Positions 1 to 12,429 of a stretch of DNA of 64,000 nucleotides are shown here, one piece after another (position 1 is the stretch's first letter; every line of letters starts with the position of its first letter). The translations under genes were made by a program, and so were the position numbers. Where the stretch lies: positions 56,957,471-57,021,470 of the forward strand of contig OY755046.1 of the NCBI GenBank assembly GCA_963576565.1, in the 5' to 3' direction. Under the pieces are notes generated by a model that was not told where the DNA came from, ran no database searches, and saw only the letters and a list, made by a program, of their open reading frames with translations. The DNA comes from Aspidapion aeneum (lineage: Eukaryota; Arthropoda; Insecta; Coleoptera; Brentidae).

Positions 1-365
1 TCAGCCGACTGATACTGGGTGCTGCGCTCTCAGCGCCATCTCTTTTCTAAGCATAAAAACACCTATTATCAGTTACCTTAAAAATAAATACGTTTTAATT
101 TATTTTAAAAATGTCTTGTAAGCTGCTAAGTCAACACAAGATGATTGCTTCAAAAGTTTCAAAATACAAACAATTTTCTGAAATTTAGATCAAAAATAAA
201 AATTAACGCCAATTTTGACAACGTCAAATCACGGCATTGAGATATTTTCAATGTCATTTGAAAGCAGTCCTTTTAAATTTTATTAAAAGCGTCTACTTTT
301 TACAATATGGTGGAACGCTTATCATTTTTAATGATTGGTTTTAATACGCTTTAGCAGTACATATA
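1..365. other. No gene seen
   Basis: AT-rich sequence with no open frame, RNA gene or repeat boundary that I can support. Confidence 0.6.
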
Positions 366-1236
366 CGAGGGTGGATCAAATATAAACAAGCCTTTTAAAC
401 TTACTAACGGAAAGTCATTCAAGATGAACGTGGCCGTTATAATTTTAGAGTAGGAATATTCAGCAGCATGTAGGCGGCTGGTAGTGCCGCGATGCTCATT
501 TGGCCAGGAGCAATCGCAATGAGCGAGAAGAAAGTAGACAGCAGTGTTGCGCAAAGAATAATCATTAAATTTCTTACACGCGAAAACGTGAAACATGCTG
601 AAATTCAATGCAGATTGCGAGCACAGTTCGGAAATAAGACGCTTTCGTGGGTACCTGTAAAAACTTGGTGCAAAGAAATTATCATACCATCATTTCTGCA
701 GGCAAAGTTTTAGCGACCGTTTTCTGGAACTGGAGCGGAGTTTTGTTGGTCGATTTTTTGCACGCGCGAATAACAATAAACGCGGTTTACTACTGCAACT
801 TACTCAACCAGGTAAAGCTTGATTATCGCCAAAATAGAAGAGCACACCCCATCCAAGACGTGTTGCTCCTGCATGACCACGCTAGACCTGATACGGCAGC
901 TTTAACACAGGCCAAAATCAATGAAATGCACTGCTGGAATACCCTCCACACAGTCCAGATTTGTCACGATTTTCATATGTTTGGCCCACTCAAAGATTCA
1001 CTGGGGGCGAGCAATTTCAGACCAATGAATAGGTGGAGGCATTCGTGCGCAACTGGTTAGATACCCGCCCAGCTTCCTTTTATGAAAACGGGATTAAGAA
1101 ACTCTCAAACCGTTGGGAAAAGTGTTTTAACAGAGAAGGGGGATGTGTAGAAAAGTAGAAAAAATTTCTGTTTTGTGTCATGTTTCTATATAACTAGTTT
1201 ATAAACAGAGGCTTGTTTATATTTGATGCAACCTCG
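366..1236 (+). mobile_element. Deleted mariner-type DNA transposon
   Basis: Terminal inverted repeats beginning CGAGGGTGGATCAAATATAA at the left match the right end (CGAGGTTGCATCAAATATAA read inward). TA dinucleotides flank both ends (364-365, 1237-1238), the usual Tc1/mariner target duplication. At 871 bp it is shorter than a full mariner (~1.3 kb) and encloses broken transposase sequence. Confidence 0.85.
519..1140 (+). pseudogene. Mariner transposase remnant
   Basis: The N-terminal part (519 to about 650) starts MSEKKVDSSVAQRIIIKFL, the helix-turn-helix start typical of mariner transposases. After an internal deletion and frameshift the C-terminal part resumes near 650-1060 with GVLLVDFLHARITINA, LLLHDHARPDTAALTQ and FGPLKDSLG. 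These carry the second catalytic Asp (HDHARP in place of the usual HDNARP) and the third Asp region (HDFHMFGPL). The first catalytic block (GDESW in relatives) is missing. Another frameshift follows before NWLDTRPAS-like sequence. The enzyme would not work. Confidence 0.85.
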
Positions 1237-1569
1237 TATATTTAAAACTTACGTGTGTGTATCGCATCTATTTCTTTTTTTAGTGTTCTGTTTTGTTTAT
1301 CCGTTATGTTTTTCTCGTCAAAATTTGAAGTATTTCCGAAAATATCAAAACAGACAGAGTTAACACAGACAATAAAAAGTACATCCCTCTATGTATTAAA
1401 ACCGGTTTCAATGTAAAACTGCATTATGCAAGAAAGAGCTCTGGGAAAACACATTAGGCAAATGTATCGAGGATCTCTAGTTGCTACTAGAGTCACTGAT
1501 GTTAAAAATATGTCAACATACAGGGACCCTAGTTACTACTTAAACTATCAAAAAAGTAACAAATATTCA

Positions 1570-1745
1570 GATATAACGCACAAAGTTTTTATCTTTGAAA
1601 CAAAAAATATTTCTGATTTTGTTATGAAATATTAAAAAGGATGTAGCCTAACTAGTAATTGTCAAATATAACGCCCAAAGTTTTTATTTTCAAAACAAAA
1701 AAAAATTGTGTTATATTGAAAAGGATGTAGCCTACTAGTAGTAGT
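1570..1745. repeat. Tandem duplication, ~95 bp unit
   Basis: Two diverged copies (about 1570-1661 and 1665-1745) share ATATAACGCNCAAAGTTTTT and end AAGGATGTAGCCTA.CTAGTA. The rest of 1237-2344 shows no gene. Confidence 0.7.
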
Positions 1746-2344
1746 ATGAATGACGATACTTTGGCCTGAAAAGTAGTTCCCAACGCGGGCCTTTATGCCT
1801 ACACACCCAATCCTTCTGCGTAGTCCCATTATTCGTTCCAAAGTTTGAACCTTCCCGTCCTGCTGATGAAGGTGAGAATCTCCAACCACTTTGGAAAAGT
1901 TTCTCCAATCCCATTCCCTTGACCTCAATGAAATAAGGAGGTTATCCTAAATATTCCAGTTTATTCCAGTATAGATTAGTTGTGTAGTAAGTTCGAGAAA
2001 TATTATATTTAAGTCATTCCAAAAAAATTAAAATAACATATATATGTGCTCATGTAAACAGAAAAATTTCTGGATCTGTATATCTACACTTTTATGATGT
2101 TAGAACTTAAGTCAGTTTTGAAAGTTGTTCGAAAATTTCGTACAATAGAGCTAAGTATTATTACATTTTGTTTTTTTATATTACATTTATTTACCTTTAA
2201 AAATATATATTTTGATTTAGTTAGTATTTTAAGCAGCTATTGTGATTGAACTATGTGTGCCAATTTATTATGTTTTAAATAAAAAGTTATTGCTAAAGAA
2301 ATTTCAGAGTTACTTATTTTCTATTAAACCTATTATGGTATATA

Positions 2345-2529
2345 CAGTCGAACCTCTCTAACTCGAACCTCTATAACTCGAACCTCTCTATAACTCGAAC
2401 CTTTTAAGCGGTCCCTGCACTTTTCACATGTATTTTAACCCATGTAACTCGAGTTTCTATAACTCGAACTCTCCATAACTCGAACTGTTTTGGTTGTCCC
2501 TTCAGGTTCGAGTTGTAGAGGTTCGACTG
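2345..2529. mobile_element. Short TA-flanked inverted-repeat element (pogo/Tigger-like MITE)
   Basis: Ends are CAGTCGAACCTCT at the left and AGAGGTTCGACTG at the right, flanked by TA on each side. The interior is a string of CTCTATAACTCGAAC-like motifs in both orientations. At 185 bp it has no coding capacity. Confidence 0.75.
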
Positions 2530-3004
2530 TATTTAAGTTTTATTGCGGTGCCAATAAGAAGTTTACTTGGTTTGCCATCTAGTGGCAACAACCGAAAGTT
2601 TGTGTTAATTTGATTATTACCAAATTTGACTTGTCTAGAGACAACAAAGATATCTTTAGGTGTCCTTAGAAAATTATTGATGTTCGAATGAAGTGTCTAT
2701 AAAACTTAACGTGGTAATTACCTCCCTAGAAAAAAATTTCAAATCAAAGGGAAAACAGGAGAATGACCACCCCATAGAAAAAATAATATTGTCTGGTACG
2801 ATTTTGTTTTAAATCGAACCCTTAAACGAGGGTACCGTAATAGATCTCTTGTGTGTATACAATAAATATAAAATAGTTACAAACTTTAATGAATACAAAA
2901 TACAACTCTGTTGCAATTTACAAATTGTTACAGAACTTTTCTTATGACCTATAAAACAAACAAGATACAAAATATTAAAATAAAAACTTTAACTTACCAA
3001 AATA

Positions 3005-4039
3005 GTATATATATATATATGTTTATCGGTTTCACAACGTTCTACGTCTTCCGATACCCAATCTCCACTCGTTTCTGTTTGCCCATAATTCATCATCTAG
3101 GCCTCTTATTCTTATTTCACTGTCTATTCCTTCTCTCCAGCTTCTCCTTGACCGTCCTCGTTTTCTTCGGCCAGTTGGTTTCCATTGTAGTATTTGTTTA
3201 GGTAGTCTTTCATCATCCATTCTTTGTACATGTCCGTACCACACCAGTTGTTTTGTTCTTATATCATCCACTAAAGTATGTTTACCCACTGTCATAATTT
3301 CTCTTATTCTTTGATTTGTAACTCTTTCTCTTTTTGATTTCCCTGCTGCTCTCCTCCAATAGTCCATCTACGTAGCGGAAAGCATTTTTTCTGTTCTATC
3401 TTTGATTGGCCATACTTCTGAGCCGTATGTAATAATACTTTTTACAATGGTGTTATATATAAGCTTTTTGTTATGTTTTAATATACTTTGGTCCCAAATT
3501 ATTCCATTTAATAAAGTTATTAAAGCTCCTTGTACGTTTCGATCTTTTATAGCTTTGTCTAGTGTTCCGTCAGCTGTAATTGTTAGACCTAAGTATTTAT
3601 ACTCATCACAGGACTGAATTCGCTGCCCGGTATTTAAGATTAGATCCTGTTTCATTCCACCGATACACATATACTCTGTCTTATTGAGATTAACGTCTAG
3701 TCCCCACTTATTGTACTCTTCTATTAGTTTTCGTGTCGAGCCACTACTATCTGATCATGGGCGAAACATAAAGTATACAAGGTGGTTTCATCCAACGGAA
3801 TTCCCATGTTTTGGCAGTTTCTCTTCCATACTTTAAGGACTTGTTCCAAGTATATCTTGAAGAGCGTAGGCGAGATACAGCAACCTTGTTTAAGACCTTT
3901 ATTTACTTGAAAGCCTTTGGTTAGTTTTGCTTTTATTTTAACTTTTGCCTTACTATTGCGGTATAACTCTTTGATGGCCTTAATTAGTTGTACGCTTATG
4001 TTTGTGTTTTCCAACGCTTTCCAAAGTAGAGGTAAACTG
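3005..4039 (-). mobile_element. 5'-truncated non-LTR retrotransposon (LINE), RTE-like
   Basis: Minus-strand fragments give the end of a reverse transcriptase: 4020-3724 has NKGLKQGCCISPTLFKIYL and LCFAHDQIV; 3670-3368 has CDEYKYLGLTITADGTLDKA and SIITYGSEVWP; 3367-3032 has the tail LVWYGHVQRMDDERLPKQIL and GRRKRGRSRRSW. The catalytic box, normally (F/Y)ADD, reads FAHD. Frameshifts and an internal deletion near 3720 break the frame. The 3' end (low coordinates) has a (TA)n tail at about 3007-3020. A possible 7 bp target duplication CAAAATA is at 2998-3004 and 4040-4046. The clade is a guess from the tail sequence. Confidence 0.85.
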
Positions 4040-4596
4040 CAAAATATTCTTCAAATAGAAAAATCTTCTGTTTCTTTACTGACAATTAATTAAAAGGTTT
4101 TAGTTTAGTTAATTTTAATGACTTGTCTCCTCAAAGTTTGGGTTTGTATTAACGATAGGTTGGACCTAAGTAATCCATTATCCCTTCATTGAAGAGCTTG
4201 TAGGAACCAAGTCAGTGGCTAAAATTTACTTTACATTCTAGCTAATAAGCTAAACAAAAACAGAGATAAAATGACATTTTTTAGACAACACTTTCTTATC
4301 TCACAGTTCTTCCATAGCCAATCTCGTTCAAGGAAAATCCCTCTCTCTACTTAAAGTCACCTCTCGCTGAACCATTACAAGTCCCACCTGTTGTGTAGCT
4401 GGGCTGCAAACAACTGTGGAGGGAGGCGGAACCATTTTCTTATCTCTGCAAAACCGTGTTTTGCACTTTTCGTTTTTCTAAGCTGGTTTCGTACAGTGGC
4501 ACAATCAAGGGTAATTTGCATTCCTGGCAATATTACAAATGATTTTTTCGTCGACTATTCCCTAAATTTTGACCCAGATCCGCGCTTAAAAATTTG

Positions 4597-5430
4597 ATAT
4601 ACACAATCTCTTTTAGCATCTGGGGTAAACCTTTAATGTACAGATAAAAATATTTTTTATGAAATACAGTAATTAAAAGAATTTGGATTAATTAACCTGG
4701 GGTGTCTTGCAAAAAAAAACGCTTTATTTTTATTATTAAAAAGGAAAAGCTTGTTTTGCTCGACGCTTTTTTTACTAATTATGGGAAAAACGGGAATATA
4801 TCCCATCTGCTTTTACTTGCTGCCAACCTTTTTATTTAAATTAGGATTTTTTAATTTTTTCCAGCCGATGCGGATTATAATACGATAGCTACCTGTAGAA
4901 AATCATTTCCATGTTTTTTATTATCTTATTTTGCTTTTGTATTTGTTTTTGAAACATTTTAAGCAGATTTAATTTTAGATTTGTAAGAGTTACTAAAATT
5001 GGATTGATTTCTCGTCAAAAAAAACAATCTCTTTTAGCATCTGGGGTAAACCTTTAATGTGCAGATAAAAATAATTTTTATGAAATACAGTAATTAAAAG
5101 AATTTGGATTAATTAACCTGGGGTGTCTTACAAAAAAAAACGCTTTATTTTTATTAGCAAAAAAGGAAAAGCTTGTTTTGCTCGACGCTTTTTTACTAAT
5201 TATGGGAAAAACGGGAATATATCCCATCTGCTTTTATTTAAATTAGGATTTTTTAATTTTTCCCAGCCGATGCGGATTATAATACCATAGCTACCTGTAG
5301 AAATGCTTTTCATGTTTTTTATTGGCTTATTTTGGTTTTGTATCTATTTTTAAACATTTTTAAGGAGATTTAATTTTCATTTAAAATAGATTTGTAACAG
5401 TTACTAAAATTGGGTTGATTTCTCGTCAAA
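4597..5430. repeat. Two tandem copies of a ~420 bp repeat
   Basis: Copies at about 4597-5014 and 5023-5430 share ACAATCTCTTTTAGCATCTG, AACGCTTTATTTTTATTA and CTCGACGCTTTTTTACTAAT. The second has a ~20 bp deletion around the CTGCTTTTACTTGCTGCC segment. A third copy lies at 6607-7022. No convincing coding sequence. Confidence 0.85.
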
Positions 5431-5465
5431 AAATGGGACTAGCTTGTTATTCACAATTTTGCATA

Positions 5466-6609
5466 ATAAATATGTGGACCGTAAGGTGGTGATACTTTGC
5501 AACAATTTTTGGATATTTTTGATAAAAACTCCTATTTAACATTAAGCTACATTATCGGCTCCAATATATGTATGATTTCCATGTTTTAGCTTTACATAGA
5601 CGATAATTTTATTTTTGTAAAAGATCAGGAAAAGCCTTTTTTTTAAACTGAAAAGCTGTGTAAAGTCACCCTGCGATGGTGATAAATTACACAGGCATTA
5701 AAAAGTGTAAAATATTTTAAAGTAGGTGCGTCTTTGGGACGTCATTACACTTTAATAATGTTTTAAAAATGTTATTCTTGAATTCTGCATTGGAAAATAA
5801 TAAGTAAATACTAATTGTTAATGAAAAAAACGTTTATTTCAAATAATCCAATCCTCTCTGCCTATGGATAACAAATTCGTTTCCCTATTAAAAACAAAAC
5901 CAGTAAAACTTAAAATATAAACTAGCAACTTAGTAAGAACATTTTTATCAAAATTATTAACAAAGTTAAGCAAAATAATCTAACCTAAAATGAATATTTA
6001 AAAAAAAATCAATATTAAGTATAAATTCCCCTTTTTTCTTGTGGGGGTGGCAAAATACAAACTATATCATCTTAGTCTTGAACAGAGATTACATTTTCTT
6101 GAGGAAAAACGAAAGTATCGCGTTCCTCTAATTCCATATTATCTTGATCTATCTATATTATATCTAGATAAAAAAAAATTAAAAAAAAATTACAAAAATA
6201 GGTGTGTAAAGTATCACTAGGGTAGAAAAAATTAAATATTTTTTTTACCCTTATATATATTTATAAAAAAAACTTTTTGCTTTTATCACAAGACATCAAT
6301 CTATACACCTAATTAGTTAGTCCTATTACTTACCAGAACGAGCTCAGACACCTTAGCATTTGACCTATTAAAATTCACCTGTTTCTCTCTGTTATTTAAA
6401 AACTTCCGATGCGTGAGCTAATATGATTCTAATCCCATAAATCAAGGGCGAAGACACGTTCCGGCGTGTTCGCAAAAAATCTGAGTGGTCGAAAAGTTGC
6501 CACGTTGCCTAATCTTAAAGTTAGAGCTCACTAAATGCAGTGTTGCATGCTTGTGTAAAGTCACCCGTGGATTGCAAAGTATCACCACCTTACGGGACCG
6601 ATAAATATG
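5466..6609. mobile_element. Inverted-repeat element between repeat copies
   Basis: The left end ATGTGGACCGTAAGGTGGTG with ATACTTTGCAA matches the right end in inverted orientation (TTGCAAAGTATCACCACCTT then ACGGGACC). About 1.14 kb, AT-rich inside, with no transposase seen. It separates the second and third copies of the ~420 bp repeat. Confidence 0.6.
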
Positions 6610-7022
6610 ATATAAACAATCTCTTTTAGCATCTGGGGTGAACCTTTACTGTACAGATAAAAATAATTTTTATTAAATACAGTAATTAAAAGAATATGGA
6701 TTAATTAACCTGGTGTTTCCTGCAAAAAAGCGTTTTATTTTTATTAACAAAAAAAGAAAAGCTTGTTTTGCTCGACGCTTTTTTACTAATTATTGGAAAA
6801 ACGGGAATATATCCCATCTGCTTTTACTTGCTGCCAACCTTTTTATTTAAATTAGGATTTTTAATTTTTCCAGCCGATGCGGATTATAATACGGTAGCTA
6901 CCTGTAGAAAATTATTTCCATGTTTTTTATTATCTTATTTTGGTTTTGTATTTATTTTTTTAACATTTTTTAGCAGATTGAATTTTATTTTAAAATAGAT
7001 TTGTAAGAGTTACTAAAATTGG
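6607..7022. repeat. Third copy of the ~420 bp repeat
   Basis: Same sequence as 4597-5014 (starts ACAATCTCTTTTAGCATCTG, ends near GTAAGAGTTACTAAAATTGG), beginning right after the 5466-6609 element. Confidence 0.85.
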
Positions 7023-7059
7023 TTAAAAATAAAACAAAAAACATTTTAAGTAAAAACCA

Positions 7060-9125
7060 TTCCCAATGTCCTTCCCAGAGTGCAAATATTATTTATTATT
7101 TATTTATTCATTCAACGAGTGAAACGACAGTGAACCAAGGAAACTAAGTCCATGGCGGGACGAAAACGTCCTCCGGTCTATAAGAAAGAGGGACACCAGA
7201 CCATGCTATCACCGTCTCCACGGCTTCGGTTCGGAACCGAAAACAATGAGTTAACAAAGTATAAAAAGCAACTTCAAAGGGGTAAAGTTAACCACGGACA
7301 CCGGTGTTTCGGAAAAAGACATTACCCTCCTCAACGTGGCTTGCAAACTGACTACAAGATACAAGGTAAATCAAAAAGAATGAGAAAATAGGAAAAACCC
7401 TCGGCACGGGTTGCGTAACATCCTGGAGTAATCCGGGAACAGGTTTTTACAGAATTAAAATATCTTGGAAAATAAGCAAGATATAAGTTTGTTGAATTTA
7501 CGGCCTTGTCCCTTGCCCAAGAAACATTTATATGACTTACAACCTAATGTGACCTGAACCGACGTCGGATTTAGTGGAATTTTAAGTTGCAAGATTGATT
7601 ATGCGTTAAGCGACGTCGCATTCATATCAAAACCGACGTTATCAAATATACGTCCGTTTTTTTACCGATCTCGCGACGTCAAATAATGCAACGCAATATA
7701 CCATTAATTTCCCAACGTCGGTCTTACGTTCGTTTGTTCGACGTACAAAAACTCTGACCAGCCCAACGACCAACAGACGTCGGCGTCGGGTACGTCCGGT
7801 GAAGACCCTAACCTCAGACCTAAACTAGCGTTTAGTTTGGTTGGTGTATTTTCCGTAACTTTTACTTGACCTATTCCACGTCCGTTCATATGGCCTACGC
7901 GTCACATGTACAGCCTACTGTCATTTATAGACGCCCATAACCTAACAACAAGTGCATTTGTTTGGTCAAGAGATATTTTGGTCAGGACGGCTACGTTTCA
8001 GGACATGACGCAGTTTTATATCTTTTTTGGATTTTGGAAACCATAATACCCCATCCTCTTCCCCCACGTGGGGTATGGGTTTTATTTCCCTTAGATTTTT
8101 GATATTAAAACAAACATTTCTAAAAAATAAAAAAAACAATGATTTCGGTGGGTAGTTAGCTTTGGGACCGTGGGCTTTATCTATTGTAGTACAAAAAGAG
8201 CGGACGTTGAGTTCCAATCCCTTGGTAGGCCGACGCAAAATCATGCGGGGCGAACGTCCGAATTTAATGGGACGAAATACGTTTGCCGGACGTCGGACTT
8301 CGACTCTTTGGTTATCTTTCACAACCAAAAGTGGAGACCCGGTCCGAATTGGTATATTATTAGTTCACATTAAGTCAGACACAGTAATCAGCCATTCTAA
8401 AAAGGTTAGCGTCTGTCGGCCATTATAAAATATTTTTTCTTTTTCTAATTTTAAGTAGAAATGAAAGAATAATTGTAAAATTATTAACAAATTTGAGTTT
8501 AGTGAGGCAGCAAAATATTTTTTTTACAAAAATAAAAAAAAATAATAAAAATTAGATCTATTTAACAAATATATATTTTAGTAAATCTTGCATATTTCAG
8601 GAGCGCTTGCTTTTTTTGAAAGTATTTTAATCACATTTATCAATAAACATGCCTTCGTTGTAAAATTTTTGTTGGATTCCTGCTTTAAAATATAAATTAT
8701 TAATATTGTAATACCCTCTTTCATGCATGACTATAATTGTCATTTGTAAAATGCACCCATTTTTATGAGATTTGTTATAATAAGTGTAAAATATTTACTT
8801 ATCAGGTATAATTTTAGTTACTCGACAGGAATTCTTTTTAGCAAAAACTATATGTATTCTAGGCAATGGAAACGAAACCAAACGCAACTTACCTGTTTGC
8901 GACTAAATTTAAGTGACGGAAATCCAACGTACAATTACGTTGTTAATTGGTAAACTCTATTACCTATAAGGTCAGATGCTGACGTCGTAGCGACCCGAAT
9001 TTGTATTCCCCATTTAGGTGCAAACGAGGGTCGTCAGGCGGTCGAAACGACGTCGGCACCCGACGTCGCGTTTATCGCAAGCAACGTATGGGTAACGTAA
9101 TATGACGTCCAAATGCTGCTTGGGT
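7060..9125. other. CpG-rich unidentified stretch
   Basis: Frequent GACGTC and CGTCGG motifs make CpG clearly commoner than GpC at about 7150-8430 and 8960-9120, unlike the rest of the window. Open frames of 60-120 codons occur on both strands (for example 7152-7391 plus, 7966-8328 minus) but resemble nothing I know. I assign no gene. Part 2 discusses the composition. Confidence 0.5.
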
Positions 9126-9129
9126 GTGT

Positions 9130-9275
9130 AATAAAAATTGCAGGGTATGGCAAAAAGCACCATTTTTAAGAACTCAAAAAAGGGTCATGGTAAGGTAAAC
9201 TTAGGTGATCGCTATCTTTACTAATAGCCATTTAATCCCATCGGAAATGGGACAAGGTGTACTGTGGACTCTATT
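9130..9275. repeat. Partial copy of the 22787-23149 inverted-repeat element
   Basis: Shares GGGTATGGCAAAAA-like text, CACCATTTTTAAG, and the end CATTTAATCCCATCGGAAAT with GGGACA. Only one half is present. Confidence 0.55.
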
Positions 9276-9299
9276 ACTTCTACAGTCTTTTTTCCTACT

Positions 9300-9800
9300 T
9301 GGATCTATCTATCTATCTAGCCTTTGCTGATCCATCTTTAGACATAGGCCTACCCCAATATCTTCCATTCTTCTCTATCTGTCGCCGTGTTTAACCATCT
9401 AGGTCCTGCATGTGTCTTCAAATCGTCCGCCCATCTCATTTCGGGTCTTCCGCTACTTCTTTTATTTTCCCAGGTTACAATACACTTGTTCCATCGATCG
9501 TCTTTCTGTTTAATATTATGACCGGCAAATTTCCAATTTAATTTTGCTACTTCCCCTCTTACATCCCTTACTTTTGTTTTATTTCTTATTCATTCATTCC
9601 TTTTTCTATCTGTTAGCTTTACATGTAACATATGTCTTTCCATTGATCTTTGGGCTTTTGTTACCTTATCTATGTTAGATTTTGTAAGTGTCCAGGTTTG
9701 GAATCCATAAGTAAGTACACAAAAGGATTCATTGGTTATACGACACTTTCGTTTTGAGGTACTGAGGATATTTTTTAATATTTAGCTTAATTTACTGAGT
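9300..9800 (-). pseudogene. LINE 3' fragment (RT C-terminal region)
   Basis: The minus strand reads, with breaks, WKFAGHNIKQKDDRWNKCIV, WENKRSSGRPEMRWADDLK and GPRWLNTATDREEWKILG. This is the conserved tail region downstream of the RT domain in many insect LINEs. The low-coordinate end carries a short (ATCT)n run (9301-9320), a typical microsatellite tail. It is a different family from the copies at 3.0 and 14.1 kb. Confidence 0.7.
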
Positions 9801-9865
9801 CTTACTTTAGTCTCCTGATTTCAGCCGTTTGGTTTTCCTTTTTTAGTTTAATGATTTGTCCCAGG

Positions 9866-9892
9866 TATATATATATATATATATATATATAT
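9866..9892. repeat. (TA)n microsatellite
   Basis: Uninterrupted alternating TA of about 26 bp. Confidence 0.9.
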
Positions 9893-10289
9893 TCCTCTAC
9901 TTGTTCTGTTTTCTCTTGGTTTATTCTGATCGTGATATCCTCCTCCTACCTGGATAGAATTAAAAATATACATCAATGCTCACTTTGACGGCAACTTTAT
10001 TTTATCACAATTATCTCTTTTCTACACCTTTTTCCTGCAAAGTGTCCTCTATAATCGAAAATAAGCCTTATTGAAGTTCACTTAAAACTCTTAACAACTT
10101 TTGTTTTATTGAAAACGTGCACAGCATGGCTGAGAAAGCTCAAGAAATGTGTTTTATAAAGAAAACGCAAGTAAAAGAAAAGTGAGAGAAACGGTTTCAT
10201 TGATTTCTAAAACTTGATAGTCGTAGCCCATTGTTTTATTTTGAAAAACTATGTGTATAGTCCAAAATATTTAAATATTTTTATTTCAT

Positions 10290-11960
10290 TATTTGATTTT
10301 TTTCACCCTGTTAAACTTCACAAAAAAATTTTGTTCGATAAATTTGACGTCAACCACTTTCATTAATAATCAAAAAATATTTTTCGTTTTTGCCACTCGT
10401 TTAGTTGTTTTCCCACTGTGCGTTCTCCTCTGCCAACTAATTAAAAAATATTTTAATTTTTGCCCATTACACGTTACCCATTTTTAATTTTAAATTAAAT
10501 TGATAAATGAGTTTTTGTCCGATAAATTTGACGTCAGCCCAACTGTGCTATTCAGTGATACCCTAGAAATATTTTTTCTTTCTGTCTTCTTCTCTGCAAA
10601 CTAACTAAAACTTTATTTCATTTTGGCCCGCTAATTTGAGTGATTGTCCCACCCTGCGCGTGTTTACGTCAGAGCCACTCCGCTTTTAAACTTAATAAAC
10701 TAATTTTTGTCCGATAAATTAAATGACGTCAGCTCTACCGTGCTACTAATTATTACCCCAAAAAGGTTTTTAAGTTTCTGTCCTCTAGTAATAATTATTT
10801 TCTCACTGTGTATTTGCTTTTGCCAACTAATTAAAACTTATTTTGATTTTGGCCAAATAATTTGAATGATTGGCCCACCTTGCATGTCCACGTTAGTGCA
10901 ATGCCGCTGTTTAACTTGATATATGAATTTTAGTGCTATAAATTTGACGTCAGCCCCACTGTGCTATTAATTAATCCTCCAAAATATTTTTCGTTTCTGT
11001 CCACTAGTTTTAATTATATTTCCACTGTGGGTTCTTCTCTGCCAACTGATTAAAATTGTACCACCTTACAGCATGTTCACGTTAGAGCTATTCCGTTAAG
11101 CTTAGTAAATTAATTTTTGTCCGATAAATTTGAAGACAGCCCCACTGTGCTTTTATTTAATCCCCTAAAAATATTTTTAGTTTCTGTCCGCTCATTTTAA
11201 TTATTTTTCCACAGTGCATTCCTTTTTGCCAACTAATTAAAACTTATTTTAATTTTGGTCCACTAATTTGAATAATTGTAGTTTAATTAATCCAAAAATA
11301 ATTATAGTTTCTGTCGACTTATTTTACTTATTTTCCCACTGTGCGTTCTGCCCTGTCAACTAATTAAAATTATTTTGATTTTGGCCCGGTATTTTGAGTG
11401 ATGGTCCCATTGCGTGTCCGAGCCACTCCAAAAATATTTTTAGTTTCTGTCCACTCATTTTAATTATTTTCCCACTGTGCATTGTCCTCTGCCAACTAAT
11501 TAAAATCTATTTTGATTTTGACCCAATAATTTAAATGATTGTCGCAGCCTGCATGCCTACCTCAGAGCAATTCCACCTTAAGCTTGATAAATTATTTTTT
11601 GTCCGAAAAGTTTTACATATGAACCAAAAAGGTTTTTAGTTTATGTCCACTTATTTTAGTTATTTTCCCACTGTGCGTTCTCCTCTGCCAGCGAATTAAA
11701 ACATATTTTAATTTTTGCCCATTAATTTGAATAATTATCCCACCTTGCATGTACACATTAGAGCCATTTTTAATATTATTTTAACTTGCTAAATTAATTT
11801 TTGTCCGATAAACTTGACGCCAGCCCCACTGTGGCATTTATTTATACTAAAACATATTTTCCTTTCTGTCCACTGATTTTAATCATTTTACACTGTGTAT
11901 TTTCCTTGATCCGCTAATTTGAATGATTGTCCCACTCTGTAAACTCTTGGGTGTCAACGT
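10290..11960. repeat. Diverged satellite array, ~200 bp unit
   Basis: About eight degenerate units recur with the order: CTCTGCCAACTAATTAAAA, ATTTTGGCCCANTAATTTGA, GATTGTCCCACC, TTTTTGTCCGATAAATTTGA, CGTCAGCCCCACTGTGCTAT, TTTCTGTCCACTCATTTTAA, TTATTTTCCCACTGTG. Several units are truncated. No gene overlaps it. Confidence 0.85.
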
Positions 11961-12429
11961 CAGAGTCACTTTGCTAGGTGGCTTTGGAAAAGATGGCTGT
12001 GCGCAAACTTATAACCAATCCAGGCATTTGTTTTTCTCGTTTTGTTTGTATTGAATATTATAGTCGCTGAGATGTTTCTGCAATTTTTCATGAGCCCAGT
12101 TTTTTAAGTTTTTTTCGTGAATTTTCTGATCTTTAAGATTTTGCATTTTATTAAATACAAAGGAAAAAGTGCGCGAGTGTTTTTTTGATCATTTTGTCGT
12201 ACTTTCCGTATATTTTTGAGGAAAACCTTTAAAAAATCTTTGTGAATTGTTGAGCTGTAACTTTAAATGGCGTCTGTTAGCCAAAGGTATGTATTTGTCA
12301 TCGACGTTACAGGCTTCCTGGAATTTTAGTAAACTTTATTTTATGTTTTTTGCTGAATTTCTTAAAAATTAAAATTTTCTGGATAGGTTTAATGCGTAGA
12401 ATTTTTATATGTATTTGTATGTATACAGG

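Noticed and set aside
7966..8328. 120-codon minus-strand frame in the CpG-rich island.
   Set aside because: Overlaps open frames on the other strand, is low in recognisable features, and is explained by the odd composition.
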